Shown: in pieces, positions 18,789 to 27,524 of the stretch
Numbering within the stretch: the first letter of the stretch is position 1
Layout of the letters: each line of letters starts with the position of its first letter
Position numbers and translations under genes: made by a program
Source of the DNA: Gracilimonas tropica DSM 19535
Lineage (GTDB): Bacteria; Bacteroidota; Rhodothermia; Balneolales; Balneolaceae
Direction of reading: 5' to 3'
DNA length: 64,000 nt
Assembly (NCBI RefSeq): GCF_000375425.1
Contig: NZ_AQXG01000001.1
Location: forward strand, 593,176 to 657,175
Notes under the pieces: model-generated
Told to the model about the DNA's origin: nothing
Seen by the model: the letters and a program-made list of their open reading frames with translations, nothing else
Databases searched by the model: none

Positions 18789-18804
18789 TCATTTGTTCCG
18801 ATCG

Positions 18805-19497
18805 CTAATATTCAAACATATTCCAGGGTTGGCCGGTGGGTTTTGGTGCTTTGAAGATCATGAGTTCTTTGGTGGTGGGATGCTCCAGCTCTAACTTCAC
18901 CGCTCGCAATGCTATATCTTTTCCCTGGGCTTCCTGTGGATTTCCATACTTGTGATCGCCCCACAACGGATGCCCTTCTTTTGCAAACTGCACCCGAATT
19001 TGGTGCGGACGACCGGTTATCAGATCAACTTCAATCACGCTAAAGTTGGTGTTCGTTTTTATGGTGATAAACTTCAAGCGTGATTCCTTGGCTTTACCTT
19101 TTGGGGATTTATAGGCTTTCACAATGTTGGACTGGTTGTCTTTTTCCAAAAAATGAACCAATTCTCCGAAAACGGGAGCTTGTCCTTGTACAAGGGCCCA
19201 ATATGTTTTGTTGATGGTTCGCTTACGAATCTGGTAGGAGAGACGGGAAGCCGCTTTGGATGTTTTCGCAAGCACCATCACTCCACTCACCGGTCGATCA
19301 AGCCGATGTACCAGTCCCAGATACACATTTCCCGGTTTGTTGTATTTTTTCTTGATGTAAGCCTTGCACAAATTAAGCACATCGGGATCTCCTGTGTGAT
19401 CTTCCTGGGAGAGAAGTCCGGCTGGTTTATCGATCACCAACAGGTGATTGTCTTCAAAAATAATGGGGATGTTGGGAGAAGTCTGTGTTGTTTCCAT
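18805..19497 (-). CDS. RluA family pseudouridine synthase
   Basis: Isomerises uridine to pseudouridine in rRNA or tRNA. The catalytic motif GLVHRLDRPVSGVMVLAKT contains the active-site Asp, followed by RKRTINKTYWALVQG, the family KKxY-type motif, and LITGRPHQIRVQFAKEGHPLWGDHKYG. At 230 residues it lacks the N-terminal S4 RNA-binding domain, as in the RluC/RluD-derived short subgroup. It converges with the ProDH-like gene (16 bp apart). The target nucleotide cannot be assigned. Confidence 0.92.
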   Translation of the reverse strand: METTQTSPNIPIIFEDNHLLVIDKPAGLLSQEDHTGDPDVLNLCKAYIKKKYNKPGNVYLGLVHRLDRPVSGVMVLAKTSKAASRLSYQIRKRTINKTYWALVQGQAPVFGELVHFLEKDNQSNIVKAYKSPKGKAKESRLKFITIKTNTNFSVIEVDLITGRPHQIRVQFAKEGHPLWGDHKYGNPQEAQGKDIALRAVKLELEHPTTKELMIFKAPKPTGQPWNMFEY

Positions 19498-19591
19498 ATC
19501 TCAAAATTAGGCATTATAAAAACCAAGTGTGGGGAGATTTGCCACGAAACCGCCAAAACAGAACAATAAACAGAATGGCATGCAAACGAAC

Positions 19592-19668
19592 GGAACGCGG
19601 ATGCCGCTGATCTTTCGGGTTAACCCGGATTTTTTTCTAACTCATTTAATCAGCGTCATCCGCGTTCC
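19592..19668. repeat. Long imperfect inverted repeat with nested palindrome
   Basis: GGAACGCGGATGCCGCTGAT at 19592-19611 pairs with ATCAGCGTCATCCGCGTTCC at 19649-19668, 19 of 20 positions. The loop contains CGGGTTAACCCG (19616-19627), a perfect 12-bp palindrome. The element lies in the noncoding spacer between the divergent RluA-type gene and uvrC and is richer in GC than its surroundings. It looks like a dispersed palindromic repeat rather than a terminator, since no T tract follows. Confidence 0.6.
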
Positions 19669-19726
19669 ATATAATTGTAGCCAAAGAAAAACTATTCATC
19701 TCATACATCCATCATCAAAAATCTTT

Positions 19727-19734
19727 TATCTTTG
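19727..19734 (+). promoter_or_regulatory. TATCTTTG -7 box of uvrC
   Basis: TATCTTTG matches the Bacteroidota -7 consensus TAnnTTTG and ends only 4 bases before the uvrC ATG. If used, transcription would begin at or within a few bases of the start codon, giving a nearly leaderless mRNA. No Shine-Dalgarno is visible before the ATG, in line with this. No matching -33 TTG was found. Confidence 0.35.
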
Positions 19735-19738
19735 AGCC

Positions 19739-21580
19739 ATGAGTAACGAAGGACAAGTCAATCTCTCCGAAAAAGTCGCCAATTTGCCTACATCTCCGGG
19801 CGTATATATCTACAAAGACACTAACGATTCGGTGTTATATGTAGGAAAGGCTAAAAAGCTCCGCAACAGGGTGCGCTCGTATTTTCAGGAATCGCGCCCA
19901 GCAGATGGACGTATTAAAACCATGGTCTCTAAGATCGACGATATTGAGGTTTTTGTAACCGACTCCGAAGCCGAAGCGCTCATTCTGGAGAATAATCTCA
20001 TCAAGCAGTATCAGCCACGGTATAATATTATGTATCGGGATGATAAGTCGTACCCGTATATCTGCATCACCGATGAAACCAAACCGCGCGTATATCCAAC
20101 CCGAACCGTGGTGAAAGATGGCAGTAAATATTTTGGTCCTTATGATAATGTAGGCGCTATGAAGCGCATGCTGGAAACCATCCGAAAAGCATTTGGGCTT
20201 TGCACGTGTGCTGTCTCTCAAAAGAATATCGACAAGACGAAGAGCGTCCCAAACTGGCATTCCTGCTTTGATGATTACCTGGAAAATTGCTCTGGGGATT
20301 GGGATGAGGAAGTGTATCAAGCCACCATCAAAAAAGTAGAGCGGATGCTGAATGGGCAAACCGATCAGCTGATTCGCGAACTGAAAGACGAAATGCAGAT
20401 CGCCTCCGATGCATTGGCTTTTGAAGAAGCCGCACAAATCCGCGACAGCCTTGAAGCTGTGGAGCATTACAGCCAGAAGATGAAGATGGTGGTTTCGAAG
20501 AAAGTGGATCGCGATGTGTTTGCCATACGTAAAGACGAGGAGATCGGCGAAGCCTGTGGCGTGTTATTCAAAGTGCGGGAAGGGAAGATGATCGGGAAGT
20601 TTCACCGGTTCCTGAAAAATATAAACGGACTGGGAATGGGAGAGATGCTGCAATCTTTCGTGGAAGATTATTATACCGGTCAGTATATGGCAGCCATTCC
20701 AGATGAAGTATATTTGAGTCATAAGCTACCTGAGACTGAACCCTTGGAGCAATATTTGGAGCAGGAACGCGGGAAGATCGTGCCGGTTAAAGTGCCCAAG
20801 ATCGGTGAGAAAAAGCAGCTCATTAAAATGGCTCAAGCCAATGCGAAATTGCACCTAAATGAAAGGGCACTTGAAAAAGCTAAAGCCGAACGCGACCGAA
20901 TTCCCCATGCTGTGAAAGAATTGAAAGAGCACCTGAAGTTAAATCGACTTCCCCGAAGAATAGAATGTTTTGATAACTCTAACTTGCAAGGGTCTGATCC
21001 GGTAGCTTCCATGGTTTGTTTTGTGGATGCCAAGCCTCGTAAAAGTGAGTATAAGCGGTTCAACATAAAAACCGTAGAAGGACCAGACGACTTTGCTTCT
21101 ATGAAGGAAATCCTTACGCGCCGTTATTCCCGAGTGATGAAAGAAGGGTCTCAAATTCCCGATCTCATCATTGTGGATGGAGGAAAAGGTCAGCTCAGTT
21201 CAGCGGTTCAAGCCTTAAAGGAAATTGACTTTTATGGAGAATGCGAGATCATAGGATTGGCGAAAAGACTGGAGGAAGTATTTTTGCCCGGTATGAAAGA
21301 CCCGATCATGATTCCGAAGAAATCTTCTGCGTTGAAATTATTGCAACAAGCCAGGGATGAAGCACATCGATTCGCTATCACTTTTCATCGCCAAAAAAGA
21401 GCTAAACGAACGGTTAAAACAGAGTTGTTGGATATAGATGGAGTAGGAGAAAAAACAGCTCAAAAATTACTTATGGAATTCGGCTCCGTGAAAAAAATCA
21501 AACAAGCACACAAGAAAGAACTGCAGGAAGCCGTTGGAAAATCGGTTGGTGAAAAAGTGTACAACTATTTTGATAAATAA
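19739..21580 (+). CDS. uvrC: Excinuclease ABC subunit C
   Basis: Makes the dual incision in nucleotide excision repair after UvrA/UvrB recognition. The N-terminal GIY-YIG nuclease is clear (SPGVYIYKDTNDSVLYVGKAKKLRNRVRSYF), and a cysteine group near residues 158-182 (FGLCTCAV, NWHSCF, ENCSGDW) fits the Fe-S-type cluster site reported for UvrC. A UVR helix (LAFEEAAQIRDSLEAVEHY) binds UvrB, the RNase H-like nuclease follows (RIECFDNSNLQGSDPVASMV, LIIVDGGKGQLSSAV), and the C-terminus has helix-hairpin-helix motifs (LLDIDGVGEKTAQKLLMEFGS). 613 residues is full length. It stands alone. Confidence 0.97.
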   Translation: MSNEGQVNLSEKVANLPTSPGVYIYKDTNDSVLYVGKAKKLRNRVRSYFQESRPADGRIKTMVSKIDDIEVFVTDSEAEALILENNLIKQYQPRYNIMYRDDKSYPYICITDETKPRVYPTRTVVKDGSKYFGPYDNVGAMKRMLETIRKAFGLCTCAVSQKNIDKTKSVPNWHSCFDDYLENCSGDWDEEVYQATIKKVERMLNGQTDQLIRELKDEMQIASDALAFEEAAQIRDSLEAVEHYSQKMKMVVSKKVDRDVFAIRKDEEIGEACGVLFKVREGKMIGKFHRFLKNINGLGMGEMLQSFVEDYYTGQYMAAIPDEVYLSHKLPETEPLEQYLEQERGKIVPVKVPKIGEKKQLIKMAQANAKLHLNERALEKAKAERDRIPHAVKELKEHLKLNRLPRRIECFDNSNLQGSDPVASMVCFVDAKPRKSEYKRFNIKTVEGPDDFASMKEILTRRYSRVMKEGSQIPDLIIVDGGKGQLSSAVQALKEIDFYGECEIIGLAKRLEEVFLPGMKDPIMIPKKSSALKLLQQARDEAHRFAITFHRQKRAKRTVKTELLDIDGVGEKTAQKLLMEFGSVKKIKQAHKKELQEAVGKSVGEKVYNYFDK

Positions 21581-21795
21581 ATCGTCATTAACAAAATTTA
21601 GACCTGTTTATTTCGATGTTAGCACCAGTCACATTAACATGTGATTTTAAAAAATGGCGGTCGATATTATTGTATAGGAGACCGTTTAACATTGACGGTT
21701 TGAAACGCTCATTTAAATCTGGTTGTTTTGGAACATAGAGTGATTAGTCCGATTCAAGCTTTTATGAGCTTAATCCCAAATTTAGGGTGACTATT

Positions 21796-22437
21796 ATGAA
21801 ATTGATCAAAAGACACGTTGAAAAGCCAAGTTACAAAGACTTAAAAGACAGAGAGCTTGTTAAATTATTTCGAAAAAATAATGACGAATCCGCGTTTAAT
21901 GAACTCATGAATCGTCATCAACAAAAGATCTATTCTTATATTTACAGCATGGTGATGAACCCTGAAATAGCTAACGATCTGTTTCAGACTACGTTCACCA
22001 AAGTAATTACCAAAATGGATGATACGTATAACGAACAAGGTAAATGGATTGCCTGGGTGATGCGTATCGCTCATAATGCTACTATTGATTATCTAAGAAA
22101 ACAAAAGCGCTATATCGACGTTAGTGGATGGAGTGATGAGGATTCTTCAACCGATTATTTTGATCGGATGGAAGATGAAAGTAATGTAGATGCAGACGAA
22201 CAGTTGGTGGAAACAGAAACACGCTCAAGTTTGATGAATCACATTGCTAAACTTCCAGAAGAACAGCGCACGGTTGTTTTGTTAAGGCATTATTATGAAA
22301 TGCCCTTTAAAGAAATTGCAGAACTTACTGATGTGTCGATTAACACGGCATTAGGTCGAATGCGTTATGCACTCATAAATCTGAGAAAGTATTTTGAGGA
22401 AGAAAAAGAAGAAGAGCTAAAACATGCACAAGGATGA
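21796..22437 (+). CDS. ECF RNA polymerase sigma factor
   Basis: A 213-residue sigma-70 family extracytoplasmic-function factor. Region 2 spans LVKLFRKNNDESAFNELMNRHQQKIYSYIYSMV..ANDLFQTTFTKV and WIAWVMRIAHNATIDYLRKQKR; region 4 is LPEEQRTVVLLRHYYEMPFKEIAELTDVSINTALGRMRYALINLRK, the -35-binding helix-turn-helix. The ATG at 21796 follows AGGGTG; a GTG nine bases earlier is less likely. Its end overlaps the next gene, a membrane-bound anti-sigma-like protein, by 14 bp, the usual arrangement for a sigma/anti-sigma pair. The regulon cannot be told from here. Confidence 0.93.
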   Translation: MKLIKRHVEKPSYKDLKDRELVKLFRKNNDESAFNELMNRHQQKIYSYIYSMVMNPEIANDLFQTTFTKVITKMDDTYNEQGKWIAWVMRIAHNATIDYLRKQKRYIDVSGWSDEDSSTDYFDRMEDESNVDADEQLVETETRSSLMNHIAKLPEEQRTVVLLRHYYEMPFKEIAELTDVSINTALGRMRYALINLRKYFEEEKEEELKHAQG

Positions 22438-22969
22438 AAACAACGCTATCCGTTATCTGATGAAGGAAATGGATCCTTCTGAAGAAATGGAATTCGAAAA
22501 ACGTATGCGTGAGGATGAAAATTTACTGATTGAAGTGGAGAGTTTGAGAGCTACCAAACGAAAGCTCTCAAATCTTCCTTTAAAAAATCCTCCTAAACAT
22601 ATAACTCAAAACATCGCGAATGATTTAAATAAGCTACAGTCTAAGAAAATAATAACTTCATTTGATGTTACTTCTTATCTAAAACTCGGGGCAGCTGCTA
22701 TTGTTCTTTTAACAGGGCTTTCCGGTGCTCTCTATTATTATTCTCTTTCCCCACAACAGAAAGTGCAACCTACTGTACAGTCAGCCGGGCAAATAGAACC
22801 TTGGGTTGACCGTAACGAAGTACTTCGGTTTCAAATTGGTTCACAAACCGCTGAAGGTGAAGATATCAAACAAGATTTCAGTCAAAGCTATGAGAAGCTT
22901 CAATTAGTTAATGATCCCGCAATTAGTGGGTCTTCAGGTGGCATATTGTTGACCGGATCACCTAAGTAA
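22424..22969 (+). CDS. Putative anti-sigma factor, single-pass membrane protein
   Basis: A 181-residue protein with a cytoplasmic N-terminal helical segment (NNAIRYLMKEMDPSEEMEFEKRM), resembling the start of anti-sigma domains (xYLxGELSxEExxxFE), then one membrane helix (YLKLGAAAIVLLTGLSGALYYY) and a short periplasmic tail. The zinc-binding HxxxCxxC of ZAS-type anti-sigma factors is absent. The role is inferred from its 14-bp overlap with the sigma gene and its topology: it would hold the sigma factor at the membrane until an envelope signal. Confidence 0.78.
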   Translation: MHKDENNAIRYLMKEMDPSEEMEFEKRMREDENLLIEVESLRATKRKLSNLPLKNPPKHITQNIANDLNKLQSKKIITSFDVTSYLKLGAAAIVLLTGLSGALYYYSLSPQQKVQPTVQSAGQIEPWVDRNEVLRFQIGSQTAEGEDIKQDFSQSYEKLQLVNDPAISGSSGGILLTGSPK

Positions 22970-23111
22970 CTATTTATAAATATTGCGGATACTGTTTTAT
23001 TGTGGATAACTTTACCTTTTAATGTGAATAAGTATTTTTGTATAGCAGTACACCTCGCTTTATATTAGAATTTGTTACAAAATAAATGGAAAGCATAAAG
23101 CAGGTTCATTA

Positions 23112-23909
23112 ATGGGAAAAGTAATCTCAATCGCCAACCAAAAAGGTGGAGTCGGAAAAACAACAACAGCTATAAATTTAGCTGCAAGTCTTGCTGCTGT
23201 TGAGCATCCTACCTTGGTTATTGATATTGATCCTCAGAGCAATACGACAAGTGGTTTAGGCATTGATACGAAAACAGTTACCAACTCGGTGTACGAAATC
23301 ATGATAGGAAGCACCGATATTAATGACACCATTAGACAAACGGAATTGGATTTCCTTGATTTAGTCCCTTCTCATATTAATTTGGTTGGTGCAGAAATTG
23401 AGATGATCGATCGTGAAGAAAGGGAACGGATTTTAAAGAAAGCTATCGAAAGCGTTCGTGATAAATACGATTTTGTAATCATTGATTGTCCACCATCCTT
23501 AGGTTTGCTGACTATTAATGCTTTAACTGCCTCAAACTCTATCGTAATTCCGGTACAGTGTGAATATTTTGCATTGGAAGGACTTGGGCAGCTTTTGAAT
23601 ACCATTAAAATCGTGAGGCAGCATTTAAATCCGAACCTAGATATTGAAGGAGTGTTACTTACTATGTACGATACCCGTACAAGGCTTTCTAACCAGGTTG
23701 CCGAAGAAGTAAAACGTTATTTTGATGATCGGGTGTTTAAAGCGGTCATAGCACGTAATATTCGTCTTGCGGAAGCTCCAAGCTTCGGTAAGCCGGCGCT
23801 TTTATACGATTCTACCAGTGTAGGTGCAAAAAATTACCTGGCATTAGCACGTGAGATCATCAAGAAAAATAAGAAGTTATTTAAGGACAGCCCGGTTCTT
23901 AGCGATTAA
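23112..23909 (+). CDS. parA: Chromosome partitioning ATPase ParA
   Basis: A 265-residue ParA/Soj-type ATPase that moves ParB-parS complexes and helps segregate the chromosome. The deviant Walker A is [18 protein letters not shown]; Walker A' is [17 protein letters not shown]; Walker B lies in [19 protein letters not shown]. The C-terminal [14 protein letters not shown] is typical of chromosomal ParA. It is followed 15 bp later by parB. A TATTTTTG at 23033-23040 matches the TAnnTTTG consensus and could be the promoter. No convincing parS site was found in the window. Confidence 0.96.
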   Translation: MGKVISIANQKGGVGKTTTAINLAASLAAVEHPTLVIDIDPQSNTTSGLGIDTKTVTNSVYEIMIGSTDINDTIRQTELDFLDLVPSHINLVGAEIEMIDREERERILKKAIESVRDKYDFVIIDCPPSLGLLTINALTASNSIVIPVQCEYFALEGLGQLLNTIKIVRQHLNPNLDIEGVLLTMYDTRTRLSNQVAEEVKRYFDDRVFKAVIARNIRLAEAPSFGKPALLYDSTSVGAKNYLALAREIIKKNKKLFKDSPVLSD

Positions 23910-23924
23910 GAAAGATTTTAAATT

Positions 23925-24851
23925 ATGGCTACCAAAAAAGTTTTAGGACGAGGCTTAGGAGCTTTTTTCCCTGAGTATCAAGAAGAAGGAGAATCATCAG
24001 GAAAAGATGAAAAGAGGCAGGGAGTAGAGAAAACTGTTGTTCAACCGGAAGAACATGTTAATATAGTACTTGATGTTCCTGTAGAGCATATTCGGAAGAA
24101 TCCGCATCAGCCCCGAAAGGAATTTAATGAGGAAAAATTGGACGAGTTGGGTGCTTCCATCAAAAAGCATGGACTCATTCAGCCTATCACCGTCCGGTAT
24201 ATTGGTGAGAAGCGCTTTGAGCTTATAAGTGGTGAACGGCGTTTGCGAGCAGCTAAATTGGCAGGGCTGAAAGAAATTCCGGCCTACATCCGCGAAGCCG
24301 ATGATGAGCAAAGTATGGCCTTTGCGTTGATTGAAAATATCCAACGAGAGCAATTGAATCCATTGGAAGTAGCTCTTGGCTATAAACGCCTTTTGGAAGA
24401 ATTTGAATACACTCAGGCTGAAGTTGCTGAACGGGTAGGAAAGAACCGAACCACCGTAACCAATATGTTGCGGTTGCTTAATTTGCCTGATTTTATACAA
24501 TCTGCATTGAAAGCCAATAAGATTTCAATGGGCCATGCACGGGCTCTGATCACGATAGAGGATGAAAAGGTTCAGAAAAAAATTCTCGATAAAGTGATCG
24601 AAGATGGGCTTTCAGTTCGGCAAATTGAAGATGCTGTTAGAGATGTTTCGACCCCTTCAAGGTCAAAGAGTAAGACCTCAAAACCTGAACCATCGAATCC
24701 GTTTTATGAAGAAATTTCCTCAAGATTGCGTAAAACGTTTAGTACCAAGGTTAATGTAAAACCGAAAAAGAAAGGTGGAGAGATCCGCATAGAATATTAT
24801 TCTGATGATGACCTGGAACGCATTCTCAACATATTTGACTCGATGGATTAG
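23925..24851 (+). CDS. parB: Chromosome partitioning protein ParB
   Basis: A CTP-dependent parS-binding clamp protein of 308 residues. An N-terminal ParA-interaction segment (KKVLGRGLGAFFP) precedes the ParB/Srx domain with IRKNPHQPRKEFNEEKLDELGASIKKHGLIQPI and the CTP-binding GERRLRAAKLAG, ENIQREQLNPLEVA. A helix-turn-helix (TQAEVAERVGKNRTTVTNMLRLLNLP) binds parS, and a C-terminal dimerisation domain (RIEYYSDDDLERILNIFD) closes the protein. It forms an operon with parA upstream, and the DUF5683 gene overlaps its 3' end. Confidence 0.96.
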   Translation: MATKKVLGRGLGAFFPEYQEEGESSGKDEKRQGVEKTVVQPEEHVNIVLDVPVEHIRKNPHQPRKEFNEEKLDELGASIKKHGLIQPITVRYIGEKRFELISGERRLRAAKLAGLKEIPAYIREADDEQSMAFALIENIQREQLNPLEVALGYKRLLEEFEYTQAEVAERVGKNRTTVTNMLRLLNLPDFIQSALKANKISMGHARALITIEDEKVQKKILDKVIEDGLSVRQIEDAVRDVSTPSRSKSKTSKPEPSNPFYEEISSRLRKTFSTKVNVKPKKKGGEIRIEYYSDDDLERILNIFDSMD

Positions 24852-25461
24852 TCTCGTTTGTCTGATCTTGTTGATAAGTTCAAGCCGGGGAGTTTCACAG
24901 AACCTGAGTTTTGGTTCATCATTGACTTCTTCTGCAGACTTTAAATATTCTATTAGGAATGACAGTACGGATGGGCAAACTCAGAAATACCCGAACCCCA
25001 AAAAAGTACTGCGCCGTTCTCTCATTTTGCCCGGGTGGGGACAAGTGACCAACAAACAAGCTTGGAAAGTACCGATTGTGTATGGTTTATTGGGGGGGTT
25101 GGTATATTACAGTATGTATAATCATGATTTGTACACAGATTATAGGGCCGCTTTTTATAATCTTAACCCGAATACCCCGGATGACAATCGCTTTGGGCCT
25201 ACACCGGATTATATAAGTGAAAATGCAAACTTGAATTCATTAAGAGATAGCAGAAATTTCTATAGAAATCGAAGAGATCTCACATTTGTGATGGTTGGAC
25301 TGGCTTATGCACTCAATGTAGTTGATGCCTATGTATATGCACATCTCCGGCCCTTTGATGTATCGGATGATTTGTCTTTAAAAGCAAGGGTCACTCCGGG
25401 AACATTGATGGCTGTTAATAATCAGCCGGTACCGGCTATTTCAATATCAATAAAATTTTAA
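24805..25461 (+). CDS. DUF5683 domain membrane protein
   Basis: A 218-residue exported or membrane protein of the DUF5683 family, common next to parAB in Bacteroidota relatives; function unknown. The signal-like N-terminus (WISLVCLILLISSSRGVSQ) precedes the domain core LRRSLILPGWGQVTNKQAWKVPIVYGLLGGLVYYS and FYRNRRDLTFVMVGLAYALNVVDAYVYAHL, two hydrophobic segments. The ATG at 24805 overlaps parB by 47 bp; a TTG at 24835 would give a tidier signal peptide and a 17-bp overlap. Either way it is coupled to parB. Confidence 0.83.
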   Translation: MMTWNAFSTYLTRWISLVCLILLISSSRGVSQNLSFGSSLTSSADFKYSIRNDSTDGQTQKYPNPKKVLRRSLILPGWGQVTNKQAWKVPIVYGLLGGLVYYSMYNHDLYTDYRAAFYNLNPNTPDDNRFGPTPDYISENANLNSLRDSRNFYRNRRDLTFVMVGLAYALNVVDAYVYAHLRPFDVSDDLSLKARVTPGTLMAVNNQPVPAISISIKF

Positions 25462-25476
25462 GGCAGAAAAGTAAGA

Positions 25477-26181
25477 ATGGATCAGGAAACAACACGAGAG
25501 TTTCAGAAGAAACCTAAGATGGACGGTTTTGACCGTGATATCTGGAGCATCTTTAAAGTAATGGGAGAATTTGTAGAGGGATATGATAAATTGTTCCAGA
25601 TAGGTCCCTGTATATCAATATTTGGTTCTGCCCGCACCAAGCCGGATGAACCCTATTATAAGCTGGCAGTTGAAACAGCTGATAAGATCACTCAAAAGGG
25701 ATTTGGGATCATCACAGGAGGTGGTCCGGGAATAATGGAGGCAGGAAATCGTGGTGCTGAGCAAGCAGGGGGGAAATCAGTGGGATTGGGTATCAGTTTG
25801 CCATTTGAACAAGGTACAAATCAATATGTGAACCCTGATTTTACCATTAACTTCAATTACTTCTTCGTTCGGAAAGTGATGTTTGTAAAATATGCGCAGG
25901 GCTTTGTGGTCTTTCCGGGCGGTTTTGGTACCTTGGATGAACTGTTTGAAAGTTTGACTCTTATCCAAACCCGAAAGATCGATCGTATTCCTATCATTTT
26001 ATTTGGGAGCGAATACTGGGAAGGATTAGTAGACTGGATGGAAAGAACTATGAAGCAAAATGGAACGATATCAGAACAAGATACAGACTTATTTCATATT
26101 ACAGATTCTACAGATGAGACTGTTGATATTATTTGTGATTTCTACAGTAAAAAGGAACCTATGCCCAATTTTTATTTTTAA
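25477..26181 (+). CDS. LOG family protein (TIGR00730)
   Basis: A 234-residue Rossmann-fold protein related to LONELY GUY cytokinin riboside 5'-monophosphate phosphoribohydrolases. The nucleotide-binding GGGPGIMEAGNRGAEQAGG and the signature PGGFGTLDELFESLTLIQT, with the conserved glutamate, are intact. Bacterial members cleave nucleoside 5'-monophosphates to base and ribose-5-phosphate (PpnN-like activity); the exact substrate is unknown. It follows DUF5683 by 15 bp, so may be the last gene of the par transcription unit. Confidence 0.9.
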   Translation: MDQETTREFQKKPKMDGFDRDIWSIFKVMGEFVEGYDKLFQIGPCISIFGSARTKPDEPYYKLAVETADKITQKGFGIITGGGPGIMEAGNRGAEQAGGKSVGLGISLPFEQGTNQYVNPDFTINFNYFFVRKVMFVKYAQGFVVFPGGFGTLDELFESLTLIQTRKIDRIPIILFGSEYWEGLVDWMERTMKQNGTISEQDTDLFHITDSTDETVDIICDFYSKKEPMPNFYF

Positions 26182-26313
26182 AAACAGGAACATCTGCTAC
26201 CGGGTATAGGTTAAAGCAAATAATAAAACCGACAAAAATTCAGTTATAATTTTAAATTCAGCCTCAGAATTTATTAAATTCGATGCTGCAACAAATCAAA
26301 AAACAAAATAGAT

Positions 26314-27348
26314 ATGAAGGTTTTAAAACAAATTTCACTGGCTTTGTTTGCCACTTTACTGGCGATCCCTGCTCTTGCACAAACTCAAGCCGAAGCAATT
26401 ACTGCATTTAATAAAGGTTACGAAGAAGCAAATGCAGGAAATTATGATGCAGCAATCGAAGCTTACAGAGAAGCCCTTACCATAGCTAATCAGTTAGGTC
26501 CTGACGGAGAAGACGTTAAACAAAAAGCCGAAAACCAAATTCCGGTGGTTTACTTCAAGAAAGCGGCTACTGTCTATCAAAATTTTCAGCGTTCCAGATC
26601 TGTAGAAGACCTCAACGCAACTATTGCGGCATTTGAAGAAACAGTAAAGGTTGGAGAAGAATTTAATGACCAACGAGTAGTACCTCGAGCCAAAGGAAAT
26701 ATTCCACGACTTTACTATTCCAAATCTGTACTTCTTTATGGTGATGGAGATTATGCCGGAGCCACAGAAGCTGTGGATGAAGCCATCAACAGAAACCCTA
26801 ATTATGCAACTGCTTATTATCACAAAGCAAAGATTGTGAAGAAGCAAGGGGACACCGATGGTGACGGAATCATGGATGACAAAATCGATGAAGCAATGCA
26901 ATGGTACGACCGTGCCATTCAGGTTGCCGAGACACAAGGAGATGACGAAGTTGCTGACATGGCTCGCGAAGCTGCGCACGATGAATTGCTTGCTGTAGGA
27001 ACAAGAGCATCTGAAGCCGGAGATACTGAATATGCGATCGAGATATTGACACAAGCTCTTGATTACAATAATGAATCTGCAAATGTGTACTACCGATTAT
27101 CAGAAGCTCATAATAAAGCGAGTAACCCCAATAAAGCGGTAGAAAATGCCAACAAAGCATTGACTTTTGAAACCGGCGGTAGAACCGATAAAGCTAAAAT
27201 TTATTATGAACTTGGTTTTGCCCAACAAACTCTTGGCAACAAATCAGCAGCATGTGATGCATTCAGTAATGCATTGTACGGCCCATTTAAGTCTCCTGCT
27301 GAACACAAAATGGAGTTTGAATTGAAATGTGATTCAACAGCTGATTAA
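26314..27348 (+). CDS. Exported TPR-repeat protein with a calcium-loop insert
   Basis: A 344-residue periplasmic or surface protein. The N-terminus KVLKQISLALFATLLAIPALAQ is a clear signal peptide. Tetratricopeptide-like repeats follow (AFNKGYEEANAGNYDAAIEAYREAL, LLYGDGDYAGATEAVDEAINRNPNYATAYYHKA, ANVYYRLSEAHNKASNPNKAVENANKAL). Between repeats the segment GDTDGDGIMDDKIDEAMQWY carries a DxDGDGxxD loop of the kind that binds calcium. Probably a scaffold; no partner is evident. Expressed alone, ending in a strong intrinsic terminator. Confidence 0.85.
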   Translation: MKVLKQISLALFATLLAIPALAQTQAEAITAFNKGYEEANAGNYDAAIEAYREALTIANQLGPDGEDVKQKAENQIPVVYFKKAATVYQNFQRSRSVEDLNATIAAFEETVKVGEEFNDQRVVPRAKGNIPRLYYSKSVLLYGDGDYAGATEAVDEAINRNPNYATAYYHKAKIVKKQGDTDGDGIMDDKIDEAMQWYDRAIQVAETQGDDEVADMAREAAHDELLAVGTRASEAGDTEYAIEILTQALDYNNESANVYYRLSEAHNKASNPNKAVENANKALTFETGGRTDKAKIYYELGFAQQTLGNKSAACDAFSNALYGPFKSPAEHKMEFELKCDSTAD

Positions 27349-27368
27349 AGTTATTTTATCTTAGAATT

Positions 27369-27405
27369 AAACCACGCTGATATAATATCTCAGCGTGGTT
27401 TTTTT
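27369..27405 (+). terminator. Intrinsic terminator of the TPR gene
   Basis: AAACCACGCTGA (27369-27380) pairs perfectly with TCAGCGTGGTTT (27390-27401), a 12-bp stem with a 9-nt loop, followed directly by a T run to 27405. It lies 20 bp after the TPR gene stop. Confidence 0.93.
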
Positions 27406-27524
27406 ATGTCTATTATTTTTCAGAATAAATGATAATCAACTGTATCTTTTCTTTTATAGAAAATCTCGTTTTTCCTATCTTCTGCGACATTTCTAACTCA
27501 CATTTTTCAACCTAATAAAACATA

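Noticed and set aside
23843..23858. CACGTGA-containing sequence resembling half a parS site in parA
   Set aside because: Only about 10 of 15 defined positions match the TGTTNCACGTGAAACA consensus and the dyad is broken, so not a credible parS.
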